Assembly: GCA_900299065.1 (NCBI GenBank)
Contig: OMIJ01000128.1
Span: 1 to 10,795, forward strand
Length of the DNA stretch: 10,795 nucleotides
Source of the DNA: Hyphomicrobiales bacterium
GTDB taxonomy: Bacteria; Pseudomonadota; Alphaproteobacteria; Rhizobiales; Beijerinckiaceae
Reading direction: 5' to 3'
The position numbers and the translations under genes are program-made. Under the pieces are notes generated by a model. That model saw only the letters and a list, made by a program, of their open reading frames with translations. It had not been told where the DNA came from and did not search any database. Each line of letters begins with the position of its first letter. The stretch's first letter is position 1. Shown here piece by piece: positions 1 to 6,603 of this stretch.

Positions 1-697
1 CGGTGAAGCCGCGCTCGGCTAGCAATGCTGCCGTCACACCTGCCGAAGCGGCGTGTCCGGCATGAAATCGCTTGGCCATGCCGCCAGTGCGCGTTGAATA
101 GAGACCAGAGGCCTGTGTTGCGCCCAGCGCAAGCGCCGAGGCCGTGCGCTTTGCATCAAGCCTAAGAAGACGCGCACAAGCTGCTGCAGCAGCAATGCAA
201 CCAATGGTTCCGGTTGGATGATATCCAGTCAGGCCATGGCCTTTACCAGCAGATGTGCCAATACGAATTCCAACTTCATAGCCTGCTGCAACAGCCTCCA
301 GAAGACGTGCTGCCGGCAAGCCTCGTGATTGAGCTAAAGCCATAGCGGCGGGAAGGACAACCGATCCTGGATGAATTTGGCCGGTTAGATGGACATCATC
401 AAGCTCAAATCCGTGGATCGCTGTGCCATTGACCATTGCAGCTGCAGCTGGGCCGGCTTGCAATGAACTGCCCAGAATGAGACAGGACCCAGCGGCCATT
501 TCTTGCGCCGCCTCGGCGGCAATACGGCTCCAGCTTTGCGTGGAACCAAATATTCCGCACCCCAGAGTGTCCAGAATAGCAAGCTTGAGATGTGCCTGTA
601 ACGCAAGGGGCAAAGTGGCCGGATCACGGCCGCTAATCCAGTGAGCCAATTGGTCTGTGATAGGAGGAGCGTTCTGAGCAGGCGCGTTTGTTGTCAT
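1..697 (-). CDS. MmgE/PrpD family protein, N-terminal part (cut by left edge)
   Basis: Reading leftward from the ATG at 697-695, the frame stays open to the window edge, giving about 232 residues of a protein family that is usually 450-480 long. The start reads MTTNAPAQNAPPITDQLAHW. It continues with LDTLGCGIFGS near residue 42, then NGTAIHGFELDDVHLTG followed by QIHPGSVVLPAAMAL near residues 90-118, and GYHPTGTIGCIAAAAA further on. These are typical of the MmgE/PrpD fold, whose known members include 2-methylcitrate dehydratase, cis-aconitate decarboxylase and iminodisuccinate epimerase. The D-D-V-H...HPG segment matches the acidic and histidine active-site region of the family. The start codon overlaps the stop of the upstream enolase-superfamily gene by four bases (ATGA), so the two are probably translated together. 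The family is clear. The substrate is unknown, and a dehydratase, isomerase or decarboxylase role is all possible. Confidence 0.9.
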   Translation of the reverse strand, partial: MTTNAPAQNAPPITDQLAHWISGRDPATLPLALQAHLKLAILDTLGCGIFGSTQSWSRIAAEAAQEMAAGSCLILGSSLQAGPAAAAMVNGTAIHGFELDDVHLTGQIHPGSVVLPAAMALAQSRGLPAARLLEAVAAGYEVGIRIGTSAGKGHGLTGYHPTGTIGCIAAAAACARLLRLDAKRTASALALGATQASGLYSTRTGGMAKRFHAGHAASAGVTAALLAERGFT

Positions 698-1869
698 GCG
701 CTCACAACCTCTCGAATGAGGGTCAGGCGTGTGATGGCTTGTTCGTCGAGAACAACCCCAAGCCCCGGCAGGCTGGAGGGCGCAACATGTCCATCAACAA
801 TCGTATAGGTTGGCTCCGGCACAAGCGGATCGGGGCCGCGAACACCAAGACCAAATAAAAACTCACCCGCAGGCATGACTTTTGAAGGATGCATAGCAGT
901 GTGGAAATGAATACCAGCTGCAGCTTCTAATTGCGAGAAAGCGGCTATTCCGCCAATGTTCACCTTAATGTCTGCGGCTTCTGCAACAGCAGCCACTTTC
1001 TTGGCATTATGAATGCCGCCAAATTTATAAAGTTTGATGCAAAACACATCAACGGCTTGCAGAGCTGCAAGCTTGTGCGCATCTTCAAGGCTTAATAAGC
1101 TTTCATCCGCCATTATAGGGACACCACGTGAATCAGCACGAATTGCTGCAAGGCCAGCAAAATTGCCTCGGATGACAGGCTGTTCGAGATAATCGAGTCG
1201 GTAATCTTGCAAGGCACGCAGCACTTGTCTGGACTCCGAAACACTCCAGCCCGTATTGGGATCCATACCAATCGTGATTGTTTCACCCACGGCTTTGCGC
1301 ACAGCGATGAAATTTTTGACGTCTTCTTGCCATCCCTTGGGATGACCTGCCTTCAGGCATAAGGTTTGAATGCCATATTTACCGATTGCCAATTGACATT
1401 CTTCAATCATGCCGCCGATCTCGTGATGCATGCCCACCGACCATTCGAGTGGAATGCGATCATAGCATCGCCCGCCAAGTAAATTATAAACAGGCTGATT
1501 GAGCGCTTTGCCTATGGCATCGTGCAGAGCATGGTCCACAGCCGCGCGCGCCTGAACATTACCGGGCAAGGTGCGGTCAAATTCCGCGATAATGGCCTCA
1601 AGATCAAATATGCTGCGCCCGATCATCCGCGGTGCATAAATGTCGCGGATCGCCGCTACCATTCCTGCGCCCGTATCAGGCAGAAAATGACTTGGCGCAA
1701 TCGGCCTTATCTGACCTGTGCCAACTAGGCCTTCGGCAAAAACGCGCACCATGACCGGCTTGCCCAGCAGCGAGCCCATGGCGCCAGTGTCATAAGTGCC
1801 GCTTGAGCTTAAGCGCTGAATCCGGATCGGCAGATCGGTCACGAAGATTTCAATACGGTCAATCTTCAA
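694..1869 (-). CDS. Mandelate racemase / muconate lactonizing enzyme family protein
   Basis: This enolase-superfamily enzyme (391 residues from the chosen TTG) would abstract a proton alpha to a carboxylate with Mg2+ help, as in cycloisomerases, racemases and acid-sugar dehydratases. An N-terminal capping domain (about 1-130, with VDHALHDAIGKAL) precedes the (beta/alpha)7-beta barrel. Predicted metal ligands are D203 (IGMDPNTGW), E229 (YLEQP) and D255 (IMADES). K279 in CIKLYKFGG matches the barrel lysine opposite the KxK motif. The KxK strand reads TLCLKAGH, so the first lysine is C171 and only K173 remains. The TTG at 1869 is preferred because an AGGAGG (1875-1880) lies 5 bases upstream and it gives the usual family start, KIDRIEIFVTDLP. 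An in-frame ATG at 1914 would add 15 residues. The gene is divergent from the IclR gene and overlaps the following MmgE/PrpD gene by ATGA. MLE-like chemistry is likely; the substrate is unknown. Confidence 0.92.
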   Translation of the reverse strand: MKIDRIEIFVTDLPIRIQRLSSSGTYDTGAMGSLLGKPVMVRVFAEGLVGTGQIRPIAPSHFLPDTGAGMVAAIRDIYAPRMIGRSIFDLEAIIAEFDRTLPGNVQARAAVDHALHDAIGKALNQPVYNLLGGRCYDRIPLEWSVGMHHEIGGMIEECQLAIGKYGIQTLCLKAGHPKGWQEDVKNFIAVRKAVGETITIGMDPNTGWSVSESRQVLRALQDYRLDYLEQPVIRGNFAGLAAIRADSRGVPIMADESLLSLEDAHKLAALQAVDVFCIKLYKFGGIHNAKKVAAVAEAADIKVNIGGIAAFSQLEAAAGIHFHTAMHPSKVMPAGEFLFGLGVRGPDPLVPEPTYTIVDGHVAPSSLPGLGVVLDEQAITRLTLIREVVSA

Positions 1870-1874
1870 ACATT

Positions 1875-1880
1875 CCTCCT
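1875..1880 (-). promoter_or_regulatory. Ribosome binding site deciding a TTG start
   Basis: A perfect AGGAGG on the minus strand sits 5 bases before the TTG at 1869-1867. It supports that codon as the start of the enolase-superfamily enzyme. A second AGGAGG (1918-1923) precedes the in-frame ATG at 1914, but with only a 3-base spacer. Confidence 0.65.
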
Positions 1881-1950
1881 GAGCCAAGCTTATCGTCTGC
1901 GTTGACAGCCTCATAGGCCTCCTCGTATAGCTTGTCTACAAACGAAAATG

Positions 1951-1969
1951 ATTTTCACTCTGTGAAAAT
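1951..1969. promoter_or_regulatory. Perfect inverted repeat, candidate IclR operator
   Basis: The sequence ATTTTCAC-TCT-GTGAAAAT is a perfect 8-base inverted repeat around a 3-base centre. It lies in the divergent control region, 14 bases before the start of the IclR gene and about 80 bases from the enolase-family start. IclR-family proteins usually bind short palindromes in the gap shared with the operon they control, often repressing themselves. A shorter inverted repeat (GAAAA-TGA-TTTTC, 1944-1956) overlaps its left arm. The operator role is inferred from position and symmetry. No reliable -35/-10 pair could be assigned around it. Confidence 0.55.
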
Positions 1970-1982
1970 ATAGGGATGAGCA

Positions 1983-2771
1983 TTGTTGGAGGATGGGCGA
2001 TACAGGGTCAATGTCCTGGACCGGGCAATCACGGTTCTGAAGGCCTTTGACTCCAATCATAGAAGCCTGACGCTGAGCGAAATTGCTGTCAGGGCGAATC
2101 TGCATGTCAGCACCTGTCTGCGCCTCCTGTCGACTCTCACGCGTCATGGTCTCATCCGGCGAGATCAGGACAATGGTCGCTATTCTCTAGGATATGAAAT
2201 TTTGGCACTGGCCGAAATAGCCCGTGGCAGTAGCGGATTGGCAGAATGGGCCCGCCCGGCAATGCGCGAATTGTGCCAGGCCTTTGATGAAACCGTTGTG
2301 CTGAGCATACGCAATGGGGATTATCGAATCGATTTAGATCAAGAGATTGGCCAGCAAAATGTCAGGCGCGTTCTCTCTCTGGGTGAGGCCAAGCCTTTGT
2401 ATGCTGGTGCTGCGAGCCAGGTTTTGATGTCCGGTCTGACAGATTCAGAGATAGACGATTATCTCTCGCGCATTCCTTTAATAAAACTCGCCGAAAATAC
2501 GATCACTGATCCGCAGGAGCTGCGCCAAATACTCGCGCGAATTCGTCGTGAAGGATTTGCTGAAAGCTTCCAGCAGCAAAGTGATCAGGGCGGCGCTGGG
2601 ATCGCAGCCGGCATTTTTGATGCCAGGCGTCAGATGGTCGGCGCTATTGGCGTTTCAGTTCCGCAATATCGATTTACACCGACATTACGCAGTAAACTCA
2701 TTCCCGTTGTAATGGCCGCAGCCAATAAAATATCGCTTGTCCTAGGTGGCCGGGGTCGCATGATCGCCTAG
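1983..2771 (+). CDS. IclR-family transcriptional regulator
   Basis: The 262-residue product has the two-part layout and usual length of IclR-family regulators. An N-terminal winged helix-turn-helix (about 9-72) contains VNVLDRAITVLKAF, LTLSEIAVRANLHVSTCLRL and HGLIRRDQDNGRYSLGYEIL. The C-terminal small-molecule-binding domain (about 85-255) contains REGFAESFQQQ and GAGIAAGIFDARRQMVGAIG. An in-frame TGA at 1977-1979 rules out any longer form, so translation must start at the TTG at 1983 or 1986; no closer ATG is in frame before the conserved VLDRA segment. It is divergent from the enolase-family enzyme and lies 32 bases before the ABC ATPase in the same direction. This suggests that it senses the substrate or an intermediate and controls both units, probably through the palindrome at 1951-1969. 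Whether it activates or represses cannot be told from sequence. Confidence 0.93.
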   Translation: MLEDGRYRVNVLDRAITVLKAFDSNHRSLTLSEIAVRANLHVSTCLRLLSTLTRHGLIRRDQDNGRYSLGYEILALAEIARGSSGLAEWARPAMRELCQAFDETVVLSIRNGDYRIDLDQEIGQQNVRRVLSLGEAKPLYAGAASQVLMSGLTDSEIDDYLSRIPLIKLAENTITDPQELRQILARIRREGFAESFQQQSDQGGAGIAAGIFDARRQMVGAIGVSVPQYRFTPTLRSKLIPVVMAAANKISLVLGGRGRMIA

Positions 2772-2792
2772 CTGCATATGCAAACGAAAGTC

Positions 2793-2798
2793 AGGAGG
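2793..2798 (+). promoter_or_regulatory. Ribosome binding site deciding a TTG start
   Basis: AGGAGG ends 5 bases before the TTG at 2804. It marks this codon, not the ATG at 2816 or 2828, as the start of the ABC ATPase. Confidence 0.6.
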
Positions 2799-2803
2799 AC
2801 GCT

Positions 2804-3637
2804 TTGGAACGTAGAATGGGCGCAGAAATGTCTCAGCAGAACCCGATCATCCGGGCTGAACATGTCGACCATTATTACGAAGGTCAGAATGGCTGGATCC
2901 ATGCGCTCAGCGATGTGAGTTTGGAAATTCCACGCAAGGAGTTTTTATGCGTCATCGGGCCCAGCGGCTGCGGCAAAAGCACATTTCTCAAGATCATCGC
3001 GGGCCTAGTTCAGCCAAGTTCCGGGACAGTTCTTTTGAACGAGGCACCTATTTTGGGGCCGGGACCTGACAGGGGCATTGTGTTTCAAGAGCCAGCTCTC
3101 TTTGCTTGGCGAACTGTGCTCGAAAATGTCGAGTTTGGTTTGCAGATGCAAAAAATTCCAAAAGCCGAGACCAGAAAAAGAGCGCAATCCATTCTCGAAA
3201 TCGTCGGGCTTGGTCATGTGATGAATTTATACCCCTATCAACTTTCTGGCGGCATGCGTCATCGTGTGGCTGTGGCGCGAGCCTGGGCTCTGCCAAATGC
3301 CGATTTATTGTTGATGGATGAGCCTTTCTCGGCAATCGATGCAATCAATCGCATGACCTTGCAGGATTATTTAATAGATACTTGGATGCAGGAAAAACGT
3401 ACAGTCCTCTATGTCACACATGATATTGATGAGGCCGTCTATCTGGCCGATCGCATTTTGCTCATGCGCCCCTCGCCGGGAAGAATTGGGCGATATTTTC
3501 AGGTCGATATGCCGCGCAAACGCGATCGCAACAGTGCCGAGTTCAATGCGCTTAAGAGTCTGATCACCGAAGAAATGCATAAATCGGCCGATCCCTCGGA
3601 AGATCTATTGGATGCTGTCGCGGAGATAAACCAATGA
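2804..3637 (+). CDS. ABC transporter ATP-binding protein (TauB/SsuB/NrtD type)
   Basis: This 277-residue ATPase would power uptake through the permease encoded next. The Walker A GPSGCGKST (52-60), Q-loop FQEPALFAW (94-102), signature LSGGMRHRVAVARAW (147-161), Walker B LLLMDEPF (168-175) and H-loop THD (H206) are all present and in order. Two small departures from the family are visible: the signature has RHR where RQR is usual, and the D-loop reads SAID instead of the common GALD. The TTG at 2804 is favoured because AGGAGG (2793-2798) lies 5 bases upstream; ATG codons at 2816 and 2828 lack such a site. Its stop overlaps the start of the permease (ATGA), so the two are likely co-translated. 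The family imports sulfonates, nitrate, pyrimidine precursors and aromatic acids such as phthalate, so the substrate is left open. Confidence 0.94.
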   Translation: MERRMGAEMSQQNPIIRAEHVDHYYEGQNGWIHALSDVSLEIPRKEFLCVIGPSGCGKSTFLKIIAGLVQPSSGTVLLNEAPILGPGPDRGIVFQEPALFAWRTVLENVEFGLQMQKIPKAETRKRAQSILEIVGLGHVMNLYPYQLSGGMRHRVAVARAWALPNADLLLMDEPFSAIDAINRMTLQDYLIDTWMQEKRTVLYVTHDIDEAVYLADRILLMRPSPGRIGRYFQVDMPRKRDRNSAEFNALKSLITEEMHKSADPSEDLLDAVAEINQ

Positions 3638-4539
3638 CCACTCAGGACGCTCCCTATCTGCCCGTGCGCTCTGCAATCCCGAAAACAATTGCAATCAAGG
3701 GTGCACGTTCAGCTGAAGATTTTGCCGATTATGAAAAGACCAAAAAACGCAAGCTTATGATCCGAAAGCTCACGCGTGGCACCATTGGGCTCGTCGGTCT
3801 TCTCGTCGTCTGGCATTTAATGTCTGTTGCTTATGATCTGCAATTGATCCTGCCAACGCCCTGGGCGGTTCTGCGTCGTGTGGGCGGCATGTTAATGATG
3901 GATAATACGCGCTGGCTTTATGGCCCGAATGTGTACACGCATCTTGCTGTCAGTTTTCAGCGAGCCATGATTGGTTTTGGTCTTGCAGCTGTTATAGCCA
4001 TTCCTTTGGGCTTGCTGATTGGACGCGTCACCAGCATGCGCGAATTTATTCAGCCGATTATCACAGCCTTCTATCAGGTGCCGGGAATTGCCTGGATTCC
4101 TTTAGCGATCTTATGGTTCGGCCTCTCGGATAAAGCGGTTATTTTCGTGGTCTTCATGACCGCCTTCTTCCCACTTTATTACAGTACAGAAGCCGGTGCG
4201 CGGCAGATCAATCCCATTTTGATTGATGCAGGAAGCTGCTTTGGCGCGAAAGGATTTGGCATGTTTTATTATGTCGTCCTGCCGGCCACAGTGCCGCACA
4301 TCACAACGGGCATGCGTATTGCGCTAGGCGGTGCGTGGCGCATGATTGTGGCTGGCGAAATGCTCGCCTCCTCGCAAGGTATTGGCTATATGTTAATGGA
4401 AGCGCGCTTCCATTTCCGTGCCGTCGATTTGATGACAGCGATGATCCTCATCAGTATCATTGGCTATCTCACAGAACTTCTGATTGTACGTCTGATTGAA
4501 AAACGCACAGTCGAAAAATGGGAAATCAAGACAAATTGA
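3634..4539 (+). CDS. ABC transporter permease (TauC/SsuC type, BPD_transp_1)
   Basis: This 301-residue inner-membrane protein would form the channel with the preceding ATPase. A charged, hydrophilic N-terminal stretch of about 48 residues comes before the first membrane segment (GTIGLVGLLVVWHLMSVAY, about 49-67). Further hydrophobic segments occur near 105-130, 140-160, 166-184, 225-245 and 267-287. The cytoplasmic coupling (EAA) loop is recognisable around 185-221, with LIDAGSCFGAKGFGMF leading into VVLPATVPHI. This agrees with the DAARTLGA...LPAALP pattern of this permease group. Its ATG overlaps the ATPase stop by four bases. The permease presumably works with one or both binding proteins encoded just downstream. 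Confidence 0.94.
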   Translation: MTTQDAPYLPVRSAIPKTIAIKGARSAEDFADYEKTKKRKLMIRKLTRGTIGLVGLLVVWHLMSVAYDLQLILPTPWAVLRRVGGMLMMDNTRWLYGPNVYTHLAVSFQRAMIGFGLAAVIAIPLGLLIGRVTSMREFIQPIITAFYQVPGIAWIPLAILWFGLSDKAVIFVVFMTAFFPLYYSTEAGARQINPILIDAGSCFGAKGFGMFYYVVLPATVPHITTGMRIALGGAWRMIVAGEMLASSQGIGYMLMEARFHFRAVDLMTAMILISIIGYLTELLIVRLIEKRTVEKWEIKTN

Positions 4540-4567
4540 TTGTCCTGCTATTAAACGGGAGGATTTC

Positions 4568-5563
4568 ATGAATTTTATGGCTCCGATCGCCCTGTCAGCT
4601 GTTCTCGCGATCAGCTCCTGGGCAAATGCAATTGCCCAAGATTCACTCCCGGTGCGCATTGGCTGGCTCAAGGCGAGCCTTACCACAATCGCCCAGCCAA
4701 TCGCTGAGCAAGAGGGTCTATATGCCAAACGCGGGATTGCGGCACGAGTCACCGCAGTGACTTCAGGCAATAATGCCACAGGGATCGAATCTCTCTTGCG
4801 GGGCGATTATGATATTTATTTTGGGGCCATGTCTGAGATGGCGCGGCTGAATGCTGTTGCCGTCGAGCAAGGCGCTCCTCCTCCGCTTGTGGCTGTCGCA
4901 GTGGGGACTCCGGGCGCGACTCATCTCGTGGTTCATAAGGATCTTCCCTTCAAGGATGTCGAAGATCTTCGCGGCAAGACTTTGGGGGTCAGCTCATTAG
5001 GCTCTATCCATGTCGTGATGTTCCGTCACTATCTGGCAAGTCGCGGCCTGACAACCGAGAAGCTGGACCTGAAGCTTGTGAGAATCAGTGGTGGGGATAT
5101 GCTGCCCGCTCTTCTGACCAAGCAAATAGATGGCTTTTTACATTCCCAGCCTACGCCCAGCATTGCCGTTTCAACTGGAGCAGGACGCGTTGCATTGGCA
5201 CCTAATGATATGGGTGAGGTTGGTAAATCACCCACATCAGCGATCATGGCCCGCCGTGACTGGGCTTCAAAGAATCCTGAAGCAATCCGCCGCGTCATTG
5301 TCGCATTTGAAGATGCGAGCGAGCAGTTCACGACTATGCCTAAAGACAGATTGATGCAGATTGCGCAAAGCGCCACAGGCAGCGATACAAAAGAATTGGA
5401 AAATGCGCTGCCCTATATTGATCCGCGTATTGTCAAAAACTTCCGCGAAGGCGTTGATATTTATTGGCGCACTGAAATTGCAGCGATGAAAGAACGTGGT
5501 GAGGTCATCGATAAATTCAACCAGTCAGACATGTTTGATTTTAGTTATGCTAACACACGCTGA
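4568..5563 (+). CDS. ABC transporter substrate-binding protein, first copy (NMT1/SsuA/TauA-like)
   Basis: This 331-residue protein is predicted to be periplasmic and to deliver substrate to the permease. The ATG at 4568 is chosen because GGGAGG (4557-4562) lies 5 bases upstream. It gives a clear signal peptide (MNFMAPIALSAVLAISSWAN then AIAQ, cut near residue 21-24). An in-frame upstream ATG at 4496 would add charged residues inside the permease gene and spoil the signal. The mature protein starts VRIGWLKASL and contains GLYAKRGIAARV (50-61), DLRGKTLGVSSLGS (133-146) and QIDGFLHSQPTP (186-197), the fold of the NMT1/SsuA group. It is closely related to the next gene product: the two align almost without gaps at what looks like about 45-50% identity. 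The ligand is unknown; an organic or sulfonated anion is plausible from the family. Confidence 0.92.
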   Translation: MNFMAPIALSAVLAISSWANAIAQDSLPVRIGWLKASLTTIAQPIAEQEGLYAKRGIAARVTAVTSGNNATGIESLLRGDYDIYFGAMSEMARLNAVAVEQGAPPPLVAVAVGTPGATHLVVHKDLPFKDVEDLRGKTLGVSSLGSIHVVMFRHYLASRGLTTEKLDLKLVRISGGDMLPALLTKQIDGFLHSQPTPSIAVSTGAGRVALAPNDMGEVGKSPTSAIMARRDWASKNPEAIRRVIVAFEDASEQFTTMPKDRLMQIAQSATGSDTKELENALPYIDPRIVKNFREGVDIYWRTEIAAMKERGEVIDKFNQSDMFDFSYANTR

Positions 5564-5578
5564 ACAAGGGAGATAAAA

Positions 5579-6580
5579 ATGACTCTTTTTAAGTCTATCA
5601 ATCGCAGATTGCTGCTGTCGTCTGCCGCACTTCTTATGATTGGCGGTGCGCCCTCCTTTTCGCAAGAGCTGACGAAAGTGAAAGTTGGTTGGCTGCGCTC
5701 CAGCCTCTCCCTCGTGCTCCATCCTATAGCTATGGAAGAAGGCTTCTATAAAAAGAATGGCATTGAACCTCTGACAAAGATTGTTCGCTCCGGCGATGGG
5801 TCGATCGGTCCTCAATCTGTTTTGCAGGGTGAACTTGAGATTTATATCGGTGTCATCAGCGATGTTGCTAAAATCAATTCCGAGGCGAGCGAAACTGGAA
5901 TGCAGCCACCATTGGCTGTTGTCGCTTTGGGCTCTCCGGGTGCGACCAATCTTGTTTTGAAGAGCTCGCTGCCGTTCAATGGACTGGATGATATCAAAGG
6001 TCTGCGCATAGGAGTGAGTTCTCTTGGCTCCGCGCATCTCGTAACTTTCCGTCAATATTTGGCCGAAAAAGGCACGACCGTTGAAAAGCTCGGCCTGCGA
6101 TTGGTTGCCGTTGGTGGCGGGGATATGCCGCCGGCCTTGATCTCCGGGCAAATAGACGGCTTTCTTCATTCCCAACCTACGCCAGCCATAGCGGTTGCCA
6201 CCGGTCAGGCCAAACTTGTGCTGGCACCCAATCAAATGGGGATTGCCGGTACATCGCCAAATGTAGGGATTATCGTTTCACGCAAATGGGCCAGTGCGAA
6301 TAAGGCAACGCTCGTCAAATTCGTCAATGCTTTGCGAGAAACAACGGACGCTTATCCCTCAATTCCCAAAGAGCGCATTGTCAAAATTGCCGTCACACAT
6401 TTGGGCGGCGAGCCCGATCAGATCGCCGGTTCTTATGATTCCGTTGATCCCCGCCTTGTCCCCGGACCAAAGGGCGCTGATACTTACTGGTCTGTTGAAA
6501 TGGCAGCAATGAAAGAGCGCGGAGAAGTGGGAAAGAATTTTCAACAAAAGGATTTGTTCGATTTTGGGTTGATACAATGA
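5579..6580 (+). CDS. ABC transporter substrate-binding protein, second copy (NMT1/SsuA/TauA-like)
   Basis: This 333-residue paralogue of the preceding binding protein starts 15 bases after it, with AGGGAG (5567-5572) 6 bases before the ATG. The signal peptide is MTLFKSINRRLLLSSAALLM followed by IGGAPSFSQ, with likely cleavage near residue 29. The NRRLLL segment faintly resembles a twin-arginine signal but lacks the full motif. The mature part begins VKVGWLRSSL and shares IGVSSLGSAH, QIDGFLHSQPTP (191-202), APNQMG and AAMKERGEV with the first copy. The ligand-pocket regions differ: the first copy has SGNNATGIES where this one has SGDGSIGPQS. Two receptors sharing one ATPase and permease would widen the substrate range or separate related compounds. 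A redundant recent duplicate is less likely given the divergence. Confidence 0.92.
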   Translation: MTLFKSINRRLLLSSAALLMIGGAPSFSQELTKVKVGWLRSSLSLVLHPIAMEEGFYKKNGIEPLTKIVRSGDGSIGPQSVLQGELEIYIGVISDVAKINSEASETGMQPPLAVVALGSPGATNLVLKSSLPFNGLDDIKGLRIGVSSLGSAHLVTFRQYLAEKGTTVEKLGLRLVAVGGGDMPPALISGQIDGFLHSQPTPAIAVATGQAKLVLAPNQMGIAGTSPNVGIIVSRKWASANKATLVKFVNALRETTDAYPSIPKERIVKIAVTHLGGEPDQIAGSYDSVDPRLVPGPKGADTYWSVEMAAMKERGEVGKNFQQKDLFDFGLIQ

Positions 6581-6603
6581 GCCTGCAGGTTCAAAGCCAA
6601 TGA
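6577..6603 (+). other. Possible 8-codon coupling mini-ORF
   Basis: An ATG at 6577 overlaps the stop of the second binding protein (ATGA) and opens an 8-codon frame reading MSLQVQSQ. Its TGA (6601-6603) overlaps the ATG of the following MmgE/PrpD gene at 6600 (again ATGA). That gene has only a weak ribosome binding site, so the mini-ORF could carry ribosomes into it. Nothing shows that it is translated. Confidence 0.3.

Noticed and set aside
1..697. Possible pseudogene, because only short frames with start and stop are visible at the left edge
   Set aside because: The minus-strand frame from 697 is open without a stop to the window edge and keeps family motifs throughout, so it is simply cut by the window.
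2773..2782. Perfect 10-base palindrome TGCATATGCA in the short gap between the IclR gene and the ABC ATPase gene
   Set aside because: It is short, does not resemble the 1951-1969 repeat, and sits close to the ribosome binding site; chance is the simplest explanation.
1938..2789. Shared 9-mer CAAACGAAA upstream of both the IclR and ABC ATPase genes
   Set aside because: Distances to the starts differ (about 36 and 15 bases), the word is short and A-rich, and the flanks do not match.
5525..6235. Long minus-strand frame (236 residues) opposite the second binding protein
   Set aside because: The plus strand encodes a clear signal peptide and family motifs over the same bases; the antisense product has no recognisable pattern.
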